From Geobacter sp. (GTDB taxonomy: Bacteria > Desulfobacterota > Desulfuromonadia > Geobacterales > Pseudopelobacteraceae): DNA of 64,000 nucleotides. The stretch's first letter is position 1. Every line of letters begins with the position of its first letter. The translations under genes were made by a program, and so were the position numbers. The notes below the pieces were generated by a model that ran no database searches, was not told the DNA's origin, and was given only the letters and a program-made list of their open reading frames with translations. Location of the stretch: NCBI GenBank assembly GCA_003574895.1, contig PJFB01000003.1, positions 310,001-374,000 of the forward strand, in the 5' to 3' direction. Below, piece after piece: positions 8,947 through 18,254 of the stretch.

Positions 8947-10221
8947 ATGCCGATTGCCGTGTTCGATGCCTTGAGAGGCAACATCCGATCTTTTTTGGGA
9001 GGAGCGGAGGTGGATTTGGTCGCTGGGAACGCCGAGATCCAGACAAGCGAGGAAACCTTCGGCGAAACTGTCTCCATCGAGGGGCGCCCCTACTGCTTTA
9101 CGGCACACAGGGCCGCACTCCCTTTCACCCGCACCGAAGAAGGCTTTTGCCGGGAGTTGTTGACCGCTTTCTCGGCCCTGTACAGCGGCTTTCAACAGGA
9201 AGGATACTCGGCCCACTTTCGCACGGCACTCCTGGCCTCCATAATGGACATCACCGTGGCCCGCTCCCTGCGGGGCGATCACCGCAAGGGATTCTGGCCG
9301 ATCCAGCAATTGATCCAGCTTCTGAAGAATCTTTCTTACCAGCGTTATGAGGGAAAACCGGCCACCACCGGTGTAATCGTTCATCGCACCACGCCTCCGG
9401 CCCTGCGCAAACTGGCGCGCGAACGGCAACACACCCTGATTCCCCTGCAACCCCATGAGAACATCTCTCCTTCGTTTTTCGACAATCCGCTAACCTACCG
9501 CTTCGTGGATGGTACCAATCTTTTTTTCATAGCCAACATCCAGATGCAGGTGACCGGTTTCATGCGCACTTCACCGGCCATGGTCCAGACCGACGTGGAG
9601 AGACTGACCCAGCGTGAGATATTTTCCATTGTCCGGCGTGCCGGACGTGGCGCCTTTGCCGTGACCGTAAACGATTCCTCGGAGATCGAGGTATTGATCA
9701 GCCCGGCCAGACTGCTGGTGCGCCGCAAAGGGGTGTGGGCCATCTTCGACCCGGATATCTTCCGCTCTTTCCTGGCCGGGAGCATCAACATGGAGGCGAT
9801 CGACGAACTGCTCTGGACGGTTTATGCCCTCTCCAAGGAGCGACACGGCACCGTAATCCTGATCTACGGTCTGGGAAAACGCAAATTAACTTCACTGAAA
9901 AAGGGGTCAGTTGGAGGTGACGACCCGGTAGGGCGTCTGTTGATCGGCCGTGTGAAGGGGAAAAGCATCGGCGACCTGAAACAGGCCGGACTCCTGCTGC
10001 GCATCCTTTCGGCCGATGGCATGACGGTATTCAACACGAACGGCAAGCTGATGGAAACCGGTTTTATCATCGATACTTCACATGCGAGGGACGTGGTTAC
10101 CGGCGGGGGACGGACCACTGCCGCCAGTGCCGCATCCTGTTTCGGCAAGGTGATCAAGGTCTCACAGGACGGCCCCATAGAGCTTTACCAGGATGGCAGG
10201 TCGGTCTACCGTTTCGGATGA
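8947..10221 (+). CDS. Protein with a diverged DisA/DAC-like domain
   Basis: A 424-aa protein with no signal peptide or clear membrane segment. The last ~120 residues resemble the DAC (diadenylate cyclase, DisA_N) fold: a helix ending LLLRILSADGMTVF, a strand pair with FIIDTS, then GGGRTTAASAAS and a closing VIKVSQDGPIELYQDG. In canonical cyclases the first motif is DGA and the second RHR. Here D357-G358 is kept, but the RHR position reads G-R-T around residues 388-390, so c-di-AMP synthesis is doubtful. The N-terminal ~300 residues are probably a sensory region I cannot name. A good ribosome site (AGAGGAG) supports the start. It may bind a nucleotide rather than make one. Confidence 0.7.
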   Translation: MPIAVFDALRGNIRSFLGGAEVDLVAGNAEIQTSEETFGETVSIEGRPYCFTAHRAALPFTRTEEGFCRELLTAFSALYSGFQQEGYSAHFRTALLASIMDITVARSLRGDHRKGFWPIQQLIQLLKNLSYQRYEGKPATTGVIVHRTTPPALRKLARERQHTLIPLQPHENISPSFFDNPLTYRFVDGTNLFFIANIQMQVTGFMRTSPAMVQTDVERLTQREIFSIVRRAGRGAFAVTVNDSSEIEVLISPARLLVRRKGVWAIFDPDIFRSFLAGSINMEAIDELLWTVYALSKERHGTVILIYGLGKRKLTSLKKGSVGGDDPVGRLLIGRVKGKSIGDLKQAGLLLRILSADGMTVFNTNGKLMETGFIIDTSHARDVVTGGGRTTAASAASCFGKVIKVSQDGPIELYQDGRSVYRFG

Positions 10222-10245
10222 GTGGAAAACCTGTGACCTCACAAG

Positions 10246-10279
10246 AAAAAAGGGACGGCTCGCTTGCCGTCCCTTTTTT
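10246..10279. terminator. Bidirectional intrinsic terminator
   Basis: A perfect 8-bp stem (GGGACGGC / GCCGTCCC) with a 6-nt loop, flanked by six A on the left and six T on the right. It works on both strands and lies between the convergent DAC-like gene (+) and kdsA (-). Confidence 0.93.
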
Positions 10280-10298
10280 GTCTAGTCAACTTGATGGA

Positions 10299-11117
10299 TT
10301 ATTTTACAACTGAGTCGATTGCCTTGAGAATCTTGAGCAGTGTGGGCAATTCGTTGAGCGGGATCGAGTTGGGACCGTCACAGAGAGCCTTATCAGGGTC
10401 TTCATGGACCTCCATGAAGATACCGTCGATTCCGGTGGCTACCGCGGCGCGGGAGAGATACTCCACATACTCCCTCTGACCACCGGAGCTTTCGCCCTGA
10501 CCGCCTGGAAGCTGAACGCTGTGGGTGGCGTCGAAGACCACCGGGTAGCCGCTGGAGCGCATGACCGGGAAGCTGCGCATATCCACCACCAGGTTGTTGT
10601 AACCGAACGAAACCCCGCGCTCGGTAAGTATGATATTCTCGTTGCCTGCCGCGGCAGCCTTGCCGGCCACGTTTTTCATATCCCAAGGGGCCAGAAATTG
10701 TCCCTTCTTGATATTAATCACACGCCCGCTCTTGGCGGCCGCCACAACCAGGTCCGTCTGGCGACAGAGGAAGGCTGGGATTTGAATCACATCCAGCACC
10801 TCGGCCGCGGGCGTCACCTGTTCTATGGAGTGAATATCGGAAATCACCGGCAATCCCAGAGACTCCTTGACCTTTGCCAGGATTCTGAGCCCTTCTTTCA
10901 TGCCTGGCCCGCGGAAGGAACCGATGGAGGTGCGGTTGGCCTTATCATAGGATGCCTTGAAAATGAGCGGCATCGAGAGCCCGTTGCAGATGGCCATCAG
11001 CCGCTCGGCGGCCCTGAGTGTTGCCTGTTCCGACTCGATGACACATGGGCCGGCGATCAGAACCAGGGGTCTGCTAGCGCCGATCTTGAAGTTTCCGACA
11101 ACGATTTCCCTTGTCAT
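10299..11117 (-). CDS. kdsA: 3-deoxy-8-phosphooctulonate synthase (Kdo-8-P synthase)
   Basis: Condenses phosphoenolpyruvate with arabinose-5-phosphate to give Kdo-8-phosphate for lipopolysaccharide inner core. The 272-aa protein has the early AGPCVIES motif, [11 protein letters not shown] and [11 protein letters not shown], all characteristic of KdsA; length is normal. Its ATG overlaps the pyrG stop codon by 4 bp, so the two are translationally coupled. It is the last gene before the terminator at 10246-10279. With kdsB two genes upstream, the operon serves Kdo production and activation. Confidence 0.96.
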   Translation of the reverse strand: MTREIVVGNFKIGASRPLVLIAGPCVIESEQATLRAAERLMAICNGLSMPLIFKASYDKANRTSIGSFRGPGMKEGLRILAKVKESLGLPVISDIHSIEQVTPAAEVLDVIQIPAFLCRQTDLVVAAAKSGRVINIKKGQFLAPWDMKNVAGKAAAAGNENIILTERGVSFGYNNLVVDMRSFPVMRSSGYPVVFDATHSVQLPGGQGESSGGQREYVEYLSRAAVATGIDGIFMEVHEDPDKALCDGPNSIPLNELPTLLKILKAIDSVVK

Positions 11118-12727
11118 GGTTTGCTCTTGTTTCGGTAATCCAGGGCCGCCGCGATAAAGGCGCGGAACAGCGGATGGGGTACCAATGGTTTGGATTTGAA
11201 CTCGGGGTGGAACTGGCAGCCGAGAAACCAGGGATGATCGGGAATCTCGATGACCTCGACCAGGTCTTTGTCTTTATAGAGGCCGGAGAGTACCATGCCA
11301 TTCTTGGTAAGGGTGTCGCGGAACGTATTGTTGAATTCGTAACGGTGGCGATGACGCTCCGAGATAGTCGTATTGTTGTAGGCGGAATGGGCCAACGTCC
11401 CTTTTGTCAGGGAGCAGGGGTAGGCTCCCAACCGCATGGTGCCTCCCTTTTTGCTGACCGACTTCTGCTCTGCCATGAGATGTATGACCGGTTCGCCGCA
11501 ATTGGGTTTGAATTCGCTGGAACAAGCCTCTTTAAGGCCACACACGTTGCGGGAAAATTCCACCACGGCCATCTGCATGCCCAGGCAGATGCCGAAAAAC
11601 GGGATCTTGCCGGTACGCGAATGCTCGATTGCCTGAATCTTGCCTTCCGTGCCCCGTTCTCCGAAACCACCTGGAACCAGGATACCATCCACATCGTCAA
11701 GGTGGCCTTCAATGCCGTCCCGCTCGATCTTTTCCGAATCCAGGTATTTCAGGTACACGCGGCAGTCATTGGCAATGCCGCCGTGGGTCAAGGCCTCGGC
11801 CAGGGATTTGTAGGATTCGGTCAAGTCAACATACTTGCCGACAATGGCAATGCGCACTTCGCCGTGACTGGGGTGGCGCAGCTTCTCCACCACATCCTGC
11901 CACTGGGTAAGATCTGGTGCCTTGGTCCAGATATTGAGCTTTTCCACCACCTGTTCGTCCAGCCGTTCCTTGTTGAGAGCCATGGGTACGGCATAAATAT
12001 GTTCGCAATCCACTACCTGGATAACATCTTTTTCTTCAACGTTACAAAACAGGCTGATCTTCTTTTTCATGTCCTGCGGCAGCTCGCGGTCGCAGCGGCA
12101 CAGCAGGATATCCGGCTGGATACCGATCTTGCGCAGTTCCATGACCGAATGCTGAGTGGGTTTTGTCTTCAGCTCTCCAGCGGTGCGAATGTAAGGCACC
12201 AGGGTCACGTGGATATACAGGGTGTTTCCGTGGCCCAGGTCGTGGCGGAACTGGCGGATTGCTTCCAGAAAGGGGAGCGACTCGATATCGCCAACCGTGC
12301 CGCCAACCTCGATTATCGCCACATCGGCTCCAACCGCATTGTCGATGATCTTGGCCTTGATCTCGTCGGTAATATGCGGAATCACCTGCACGGTCCCGCC
12401 CAGGTAGTCCCCACGCCTCTCTTTTTCGATGACCGAGAAATAGACCTGGCCGGTGGTGAAATTGCTCTTCTTGGAAAGAGTTGCACAGGTGTATCGCTCA
12501 TAGTGCCCAAGATCCAGGTCAGTCTCGGCTCCGTCATCGGTTACAAAGACCTCGCCATGCTGAAACGGCGACATCGTGCCCGGGTCCACATTGATGTAGG
12601 GATCCAGCTTCTGCATAGTTACCCGTAACCCGCGGGCCTCCAGCAATGCTCCCAGTGATGCGGCCGCAAGACCTTTACCTATGGACGAGACAACCCCTCC
12701 GGTTACGAAAATAAATTTTGTTTTCAT
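11114..12727 (-). CDS. pyrG: CTP synthase
   Basis: Converts UTP to CTP using glutamine and ATP. The 537-aa protein has an N-terminal amidoligase domain beginning [14 protein letters not shown] (P-loop-like). The C-terminal class I glutaminase domain has nucleophile C381 in GICLGMQ and a His-Pro-Glu motif near the end (FHPEF). Length is normal. It lies between kdsB and kdsA; CMP-Kdo synthesis by KdsB consumes CTP, so the grouping is functional. A 156-bp gap separates it from kdsB with no clear terminator. Confidence 0.97.
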   Translation of the reverse strand: MKTKFIFVTGGVVSSIGKGLAAASLGALLEARGLRVTMQKLDPYINVDPGTMSPFQHGEVFVTDDGAETDLDLGHYERYTCATLSKKSNFTTGQVYFSVIEKERRGDYLGGTVQVIPHITDEIKAKIIDNAVGADVAIIEVGGTVGDIESLPFLEAIRQFRHDLGHGNTLYIHVTLVPYIRTAGELKTKPTQHSVMELRKIGIQPDILLCRCDRELPQDMKKKISLFCNVEEKDVIQVVDCEHIYAVPMALNKERLDEQVVEKLNIWTKAPDLTQWQDVVEKLRHPSHGEVRIAIVGKYVDLTESYKSLAEALTHGGIANDCRVYLKYLDSEKIERDGIEGHLDDVDGILVPGGFGERGTEGKIQAIEHSRTGKIPFFGICLGMQMAVVEFSRNVCGLKEACSSEFKPNCGEPVIHLMAEQKSVSKKGGTMRLGAYPCSLTKGTLAHSAYNNTTISERHRHRYEFNNTFRDTLTKNGMVLSGLYKDKDLVEVIEIPDHPWFLGCQFHPEFKSKPLVPHPLFRAFIAAALDYRNKSKP

Positions 12728-12883
12728 TCCAACTGCTCCTGTGGGGAGAAAGATTTTAATAAGTATTACGGGCCTGAATTAGAGATACTCGCAAGGAGTC
12801 GAAAGGAAAGCGACGGGTCATAGTCTTTCTATGTTAAGCGAGCTTTCGAAGAACCAACAAGACAATCCACAAATATCCCGGCG

Positions 12884-13648
12884 TTATTGCTGCCGTTTCT
12901 TGAAACATTCCCTGGCTTTTGCCAAGTCATCGGGAGTGTCGACGCCGATAGATTCGAATTCGGTTTCCACAACACGGATACGCACACCATTCTCGATGGC
13001 TCGCAACTGTTCCAGTTTCTCGGATATTTCCAGAAACGTGGGCGGCATGGCAGCGAACTCGACAAGGAAATCCCTGCGATATACATACAGCCCCACATGC
13101 TTATAACAGAGCAGTTTGCCGCTCGCAAACGATTCATCTTTCAGGTCTTGCCATTTGTCTCGGAAAAACGGCAAGGGCGACCTGGAAAAATAGAGCGCGT
13201 TATTGTCCCGGTCAGTGACCACCTTTACCACGTTGGGGCTCAGAAAATCGTGCAGGCACCTGATGCGAGTCTTGAGGGTTCCCATCCTGAGGGCGGGATC
13301 GTCCAGAAACGGCTTGATGGACTGGTCGATCATCTCCGGATCTATGAGTGGCTCATCCCCCTGCACATTGACTATGATGTCTGCATCGAGCTGCTGTGCG
13401 ACCTCGGCCAACCGGTCGGTGCCGGTTTCGTGATCGGAGCGGGTCATACGGTAAACGCCTCCGAACGCGGCAACGGCACTGCATATACGTTCGTCATCGG
13501 TCGCAACAATGACTCCGTTGATCAGCCTGGAACGGGCGGAACGCTCATAGACATGCTGAATCATAGGCTTGCCGCCTATTTCGGCCAACGCCTTGCCCGG
13601 AAAACGCGTGGAAGCGTAGCGGGCTGGAATGACTGCAATGATGTTCAT
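12884..13648 (-). CDS. kdsB: CMP-Kdo synthetase
   Basis: Transfers CMP from CTP to Kdo, activating it for transfer to lipid A. The 254-aa protein starts [19 protein letters not shown], the standard KdsB N-terminus with its nucleotide-binding loop; the frame is open for 22 more codons upstream, but that extension has no family similarity. The motif NVQGDEPLI follows near residue 100. First gene of the kdsB-pyrG-kdsA set. Confidence 0.95.
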   Translation of the reverse strand: MNIIAVIPARYASTRFPGKALAEIGGKPMIQHVYERSARSRLINGVIVATDDERICSAVAAFGGVYRMTRSDHETGTDRLAEVAQQLDADIIVNVQGDEPLIDPEMIDQSIKPFLDDPALRMGTLKTRIRCLHDFLSPNVVKVVTDRDNNALYFSRSPLPFFRDKWQDLKDESFASGKLLCYKHVGLYVYRRDFLVEFAAMPPTFLEISEKLEQLRAIENGVRIRVVETEFESIGVDTPDDLAKARECFKKRQQ

Positions 13649-13752
13649 CCGGGTTGTAACCTGTAAAAGAGGAGTTGTGACGCAAGCGTCGTAGATCGTC
13701 CTGTGGCAGGACATGTTAAGTTACATCAAAAGCCATGGAGAGTCAAGGAGGG

Positions 13753-13794
13753 AAAAAATCCCTGAACAAGCAAAATCCCATGCCTGTTTTCAGG
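13753..13794 (-). terminator. Intrinsic terminator of the chemotaxis operon
   Basis: Read on the minus strand, an imperfect stem (CCTGAA paired with TTCAGG, continued by CA/TG and GCA/TGC, with a small bulge) closes an 8-nt loop and is followed by GATTTTTT. It lies just after the stop codon of the EAL-HDOD gene at 13814. Confidence 0.75.
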
Positions 13795-13813
13795 TCTGGG
13801 CGCCAGGAATCTG

Positions 13814-15049
13814 TCAGCGTGCCATCACGCTGACTCGCCAGTTAAAGGCATCCAATTGGGCTGCAAGGAGTTGGTCAAGGGTAATTTCACATTGATCCAG
13901 CAGCGGCGTTACCGCATTAAAATCGGTCACCTCAAGCCTCTCGGCCAGGGTAAGCAACTGTCCCAGGTCACCTGTGCGGAACAGCAAGGCATTGCTCACT
14001 TCATCGGTCAAATTGAGGCTCTCTACAATTTCGCTCATGGGGGTCTCGAAAAGAACCTCCAACAACGAAAGGATTCCGGTCATGAAGGCTTCTTCCGACT
14101 TCTCGGTTACACCTGGAGAACGTTCCTTCTGCATGACCAGGATCTCCATAAGGCGCCCCCGGACTGCGGCCATTTCGAGCAAAGGATTGTTGATCCCGCG
14201 GGAATCATTGCCGGCAAAGAGCGACAACTGTATCCAGCGTCTTATGTGGTCTATTCCCAGCATGGTTATGGCATGTCGCAATGTCTTGATTTTGGCGCGC
14301 GCACCAATGGCCACGGAATTGACGAGCCGCAACAGCGTATACGACATACTGGGATTAGCCTTGAACGTCTCTTCAATCTCTTCAATGGCGGCATTCCTGG
14401 TGAGCTGCTGCAGAAGCTTGAGCATTGCCATGCCGGAGACATCAATGCGCTTCTTGTTGAGAATCACCGGCCGTTCGAAAAAGTATCCCTGAAACATGTC
14501 GAATCCCATACGGAAACAGGCTTCAAACTGTTCAACTGTCTCGACCTTTTCAGCAAGTATTTTCACCGGCCATTGGCGCAGCTTCCCGACAATTCCTGGC
14601 AGCAGATCGGCGGGAATTTGAAGGATATCGAGCTTGATTATGTCAACGTGCTCATAGATGCCGACACATTCAGGGTTGTACTCATGGTCATCCAGCGCCA
14701 GCCTGAAACCCAACTGCTTCAACTCCCGGCAACGCTCCACCACCTTATCGTCGATCTTGATGATCTCCAAAAGTTCCAATACCGATTGGTCGATAGGAAG
14801 CAGTTCGAGCATCTCCGAGAGCAACAATCCGAGATGAACATTAATAAAACCGAGCTTTCCCCCCAACACTTCCTGAATGCCGAAAGCTGCCAAGGCATTT
14901 GTGATTACGCTGGCACTGGCGTGGGAATAACTGTCAAACTCCGCATAATCAAGACCGGCTGATCTGAAGAGCAGTTCGTAGCCCACAATCTCTTGACGAC
15001 GATCAAGGATTGGCTGACGCCCCAAATAAAATTTTTCACTTATTGCCAT
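13814..15049 (-). CDS. EAL-HDOD signalling protein (YuxH-like)
   Basis: A 411-aa cytoplasmic protein with an N-terminal EAL domain (about residues 5-200) and a C-terminal HDOD domain (about 205-400). EAL motifs are partly kept: YELLFRS at 24-30 replaces EALLR, FINVH holds the metal-site Asn (N70), and D120-D121, KLD and QGYFF are present. The usual DDFGTG loop reads DDHEYN, so c-di-GMP hydrolysis is uncertain. HDOD domains are regulatory relatives of HD hydrolases that lack the metal site. It follows cheB after 83 bp and is the last gene before a terminator, suggesting a link between chemotaxis and cyclic-dinucleotide signalling. Confidence 0.87.
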   Translation of the reverse strand: MAISEKFYLGRQPILDRRQEIVGYELLFRSAGLDYAEFDSYSHASASVITNALAAFGIQEVLGGKLGFINVHLGLLLSEMLELLPIDQSVLELLEIIKIDDKVVERCRELKQLGFRLALDDHEYNPECVGIYEHVDIIKLDILQIPADLLPGIVGKLRQWPVKILAEKVETVEQFEACFRMGFDMFQGYFFERPVILNKKRIDVSGMAMLKLLQQLTRNAAIEEIEETFKANPSMSYTLLRLVNSVAIGARAKIKTLRHAITMLGIDHIRRWIQLSLFAGNDSRGINNPLLEMAAVRGRLMEILVMQKERSPGVTEKSEEAFMTGILSLLEVLFETPMSEIVESLNLTDEVSNALLFRTGDLGQLLTLAERLEVTDFNAVTPLLDQCEITLDQLLAAQLDAFNWRVSVMAR

Positions 15050-15132
15050 GGCCTGATCCTAATTGAGGTGCTGCTTTGAAATTCCGCAAAGGTAATTGCG
15101 GCGTTTCGAAAACGTACCGTTTTTGAACCAAA

Positions 15133-16203
15133 CTAGCTGCAAAGACGCAGCACTTCGGGCGCAATTTGCTGCAACGGCAATGTCCTGTGTACGCCGCCCA
15201 TTTTGATTGCCTCGTTTGGCATGCCGAAAACCACGCATGTAGCCTCATCCTGGGATATGGTAATGGCACCCGCATCGTACATTTCTTTCATGCCGCGCGC
15301 TCCGTCATCGCCCATGCCGGTCATAATCACGCCAACGGCATTCTTACCCGCATAGCGGGCTGCGGACCGGAACAGGACATCCACCGAAGGCCGGTGTCTG
15401 GAAACCAGCGGGCCATCCTTGATCTCGACGTAATAACGGGCTCCGCTGCGTTTCAGCAAGGCATGATGGTTGCCGGGCGCTATCAGGACTCGCCCCCTGA
15501 CAACAGAGTCATTGTTCTCTGCTTCCTTGACGGTTACGCGGCAGGTGGAATCCAGTCGCCTTGCAAAGGCAGCGGTAAAATGTTCCGGCATGTGCTGAAC
15601 AATCGCAATGCCGGGTGAATCTTCCGGCAACATCTCCAGAAAGACCTTGAGGGCCTCTGTGCCCCCAGTGGAGGCGCCTACCACAACCACCTTTTCGGTT
15701 GTCTGGATCATGGCTTTGGTAGGCGGCTTTTCCATGATCACATCCGCTGTCAGCTTAGGTGCAATCTCACGAGTTTTAATCACAGGATGGAGTTTGCATT
15801 TTACCATGGCAGCGGCCTTGACAACATCACAAATATTGACCCGCGATTCCTCCAGAAACTGCTTGGTCCCCATCTTGGGCTTTACGATAATCTCTACCGC
15901 CCCGTACTCAAGCGCCTTCATTGCGGTCTCGCTGCCGGAGTCGGTCAAAGTCGAACACATTACGACCGGAATCGGATGCTGGGTCATGATCTTCTGGAGA
16001 AAGGTCAAGCCGTCCATACGCGGCATCTCCACATCCAGGGTTATTACATCCGGTACGCACGATTTTATCCGTTCGGCTGCCACGAATGGATCAGAGGCCG
16101 TGGCCATAACTTCAATCATCGGGTCCGAAGAGAGGATCTCAGCAAGCGCCTGCCTGACCAGCGCCGAATCATCTACAATCAGGACCTTGATTTTGTTTGA
16201 CAT
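15133..16203 (-). CDS. cheB: Chemotaxis methylesterase/deamidase CheB
   Basis: Removes methyl groups from receptor glutamates to reset chemotactic sensitivity. The 356-aa protein has an N-terminal receiver domain with phosphoacceptor D57 ([11 protein letters not shown]) and a C-terminal methylesterase domain. The catalytic Ser lies in [10 protein letters not shown], His in VQHMPEHF, and Asp in [12 protein letters not shown] placed the start at the ATG at 16203, preceded by GGAG; the frame extends seven codons further without similarity. Receiver phosphorylation by CheA is expected to activate it. Confidence 0.95.
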   Translation of the reverse strand: MSNKIKVLIVDDSALVRQALAEILSSDPMIEVMATASDPFVAAERIKSCVPDVITLDVEMPRMDGLTFLQKIMTQHPIPVVMCSTLTDSGSETAMKALEYGAVEIIVKPKMGTKQFLEESRVNICDVVKAAAMVKCKLHPVIKTREIAPKLTADVIMEKPPTKAMIQTTEKVVVVGASTGGTEALKVFLEMLPEDSPGIAIVQHMPEHFTAAFARRLDSTCRVTVKEAENNDSVVRGRVLIAPGNHHALLKRSGARYYVEIKDGPLVSRHRPSVDVLFRSAARYAGKNAVGVIMTGMGDDGARGMKEMYDAGAITISQDEATCVVFGMPNEAIKMGGVHRTLPLQQIAPEVLRLCS

Positions 16204-16274
16204 AAATAAACTCCAAGGGAGCAAAGATAAGCATGATTCAAAGGGAAGTCAAAGGAGGTTAACGCTTTGACCCA

Positions 16275-16760
16275 TCACATCGTTTTCCTCACCGGACGCA
16301 TCAAGACCTCTCCGGTGGTGGAATTGAAAAAAATCTTCCTGCCCCGGTCACCGCCGGTATCCGAAGCGACCAGGGTGAGTCCGAGCGCTTTGATGGCTTG
16401 CAATGCCGCTTCAACGTTCTGTTGGCCAACTGTTATGGGACCAGTCGAGCCATTACCAGTATTCAGCATATTGGCCCCGCCAAAGAGCTTGACTTGAAAA
16501 TCAAGCGATTGTTTGCTGATGTTTCTCAACCTTTCATACATTACGGTCACGGCAGTATCCACATAACGAAAGCCGTTCTCGTTAGTACCACTGGGGAGCA
16601 TGGCATGACAAATCGCTCCCTTTGCCAGAGTAGGGGAGTACAGAATAACCGACACGCAGGATCCAAGTACTGTAGACACCAGAGTCGGAACCTGAGAAAC
16701 ATAGATTTCGCCAGGCCTGAGATAAACATTAAGCAGGCCCGTAACAAGAGGGTTTTTCAT
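16275..16760 (-). CDS. cheD: Chemoreceptor glutamine deamidase CheD
   Basis: Deamidates specific glutamines of methyl-accepting chemotaxis proteins. The 161-aa protein has the catalytic Cys in LGSCVSV (C35) and the His in CHAMLP (H52), the expected order in CheD. Length is normal. Its start overlaps the stop of cheR by 4 bp, so translation is coupled. cheB follows 71 bp downstream. Confidence 0.94.
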   Translation of the reverse strand: MKNPLVTGLLNVYLRPGEIYVSQVPTLVSTVLGSCVSVILYSPTLAKGAICHAMLPSGTNENGFRYVDTAVTVMYERLRNISKQSLDFQVKLFGGANMLNTGNGSTGPITVGQQNVEAALQAIKALGLTLVASDTGGDRGRKIFFNSTTGEVLMRPVRKTM

Positions 16761-17629
16761 GTCTTGCGATATACAGTCGATGCTACCGGGTTCAGAGCAA
16801 CGTTGAGACCGTTAAGGGTTTCGGAATGTCCCAGGAAAAGGTATCCGCCGCGAACCAGTTGGTTGCAGAATCTGTTCAACAGGCGTTCCTGAGTTTGCTT
16901 ATCGAAGTAAATAATCACATTGCGGCAGAAGATAATATCCATGTGTTCATGCAACCCGAAATCTTCCATGAAGTTCAAGCGCCTGAATTGAATCATGGAC
17001 CGGAGATGCGGGACAATCCGCACCAATCCCTTGGCTTTGTCCTTGCTTTTCAACAGATATTTTTTCTTCAGATGCAGTGGGATGGTGTCAACCCGGTCTT
17101 CGGTGTAAATGGCGTTGCGCGCCTTTGAAAGTACCTCGGTCGAAATATCCGACGCCAGAATGGATGTACGGAAACCTGGATTTGCAGCGGAAAATTCGGA
17201 CAGCACCATGGCCAGGGTATATGGTTCCTCACCAGTTGAGCAACCCGCACTCCAGATTTTGAGCGGAGACCTGATGCCGGCATCGCGGTCGTCTATTAGA
17301 GTAGGTATGGCTGCCTTGACCAGATAATCGAAGTGGGCAGGCTCACGGAAAAAATCGGTTTTATTGGTTGTGACCACGTCAATCAGATGAATCAACTCAT
17401 CTCTTTTGTCATCACTACTGAAAACGTAGTCGCCATATTCCTCGAATGTTCTGAGTTCCAAGGCTTTAAGCCGTTTCTGGAGACGGGCCTCCAGCATGGT
17501 CTTTTTGACGGGCGGCATTTTTATGCCTATCTCGTCATAAATAAATGAACTGAAACGATTGAACTCCCTATCGCTGAGAACAGCTGGGATATTGGAGGAC
17601 TGTGGCAAGTCGGCTTGTTGTCGCATCAT
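16757..17629 (-). CDS. cheR: Chemotaxis protein methyltransferase CheR
   Basis: Uses S-adenosylmethionine to methylate receptor glutamates. The 290-aa protein has the N-terminal helical domain followed by the SAM-binding fold, with the motif WSAGCSTGEEPYTLAM and the later DIIFCRNVIIYFD. Length is normal. The encoded MCP in this operon ends in EFETF, close to the CheR-docking pentapeptide, so the two may interact through it. It overlaps cheD by 4 bp and lies 125 bp after cheW. Confidence 0.95.
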   Translation of the reverse strand: MMRQQADLPQSSNIPAVLSDREFNRFSSFIYDEIGIKMPPVKKTMLEARLQKRLKALELRTFEEYGDYVFSSDDKRDELIHLIDVVTTNKTDFFREPAHFDYLVKAAIPTLIDDRDAGIRSPLKIWSAGCSTGEEPYTLAMVLSEFSAANPGFRTSILASDISTEVLSKARNAIYTEDRVDTIPLHLKKKYLLKSKDKAKGLVRIVPHLRSMIQFRRLNFMEDFGLHEHMDIIFCRNVIIYFDKQTQERLLNRFCNQLVRGGYLFLGHSETLNGLNVALNPVASTVYRKT

Positions 17630-17754
17630 ATAATTCCATGGCTGCAGATGTGTAACTTATCAAAGGGCAAGTTCGCATCATTTGCAGAAACCGACCCCAA
17701 AAATAGGATCTTCATAACATCACTTCCGGGCTTGTTCTTAAATATCAGAGCAAT

Positions 17755-18243
17755 TCACAGGCTGCCGTGGCCCTGCACGGTTTCAAGCTCCTCATTGCTG
17801 AAGACTTTGTCGATATCCAGGATGATGATAAAATTACCATCCTGCTTGCCCATGCCGCGGATAAATTCCGTATTCAGACGCGTCCCGATCTGAGGTGCGG
17901 GCTCGATCTGCTCCGGCTCCAACTCGACCACCTCTTGGACCGAGTCCGCCAAGGTGCCGAGCACGATATCCTCGTTCTCCATCTGGACTTCAACTACGAT
18001 GATGCAGGTGTTGACAGTGCGCTCAGTAGCCGGCATGCCGAATTTCAAGCGCAGATCGATAACCGGAACCACACTGCCCCGCAGATTGATGACCCCGCAC
18101 ATGAAATCTGGAGTCTGCGGCACCTTGGTTATGTTTGTGTATTCCAAAATCTCGCGGACCTTGGCTACGTCGAGCGAAAAGATCTCCTCACCCAGCTTGA
18201 AGGTAAGATATTGGACAGTTTCCGTTATGCCCGAAACGCTCAT
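17755..18243 (-). CDS. cheW: Chemotaxis adaptor CheW
   Basis: Scaffold that couples receptors to CheA. The 162-aa protein is a single CheW domain: YLTFKLGEEIFSLDVAKVREIL at the start, then VINLRGSVVPVIDLR, both family hallmarks. A strong ribosome site (GGGAGGG) precedes the ATG. Only 11 bp separate it from the upstream mcp gene. Confidence 0.95.
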   Translation of the reverse strand: MSVSGITETVQYLTFKLGEEIFSLDVAKVREILEYTNITKVPQTPDFMCGVINLRGSVVPVIDLRLKFGMPATERTVNTCIIVVEVQMENEDIVLGTLADSVQEVVELEPEQIEPAPQIGTRLNTEFIRGMGKQDGNFIIILDIDKVFSNEELETVQGHGSL

Positions 18244-18254
18244 GGTACCCTCCC

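Noticed and set aside
11111-12628. A 505-codon open frame on the plus strand across pyrG
   Set aside because: It is the antisense of pyrG, whose family motifs are complete. The plus-strand product has no recognisable domain and no ribosome site.
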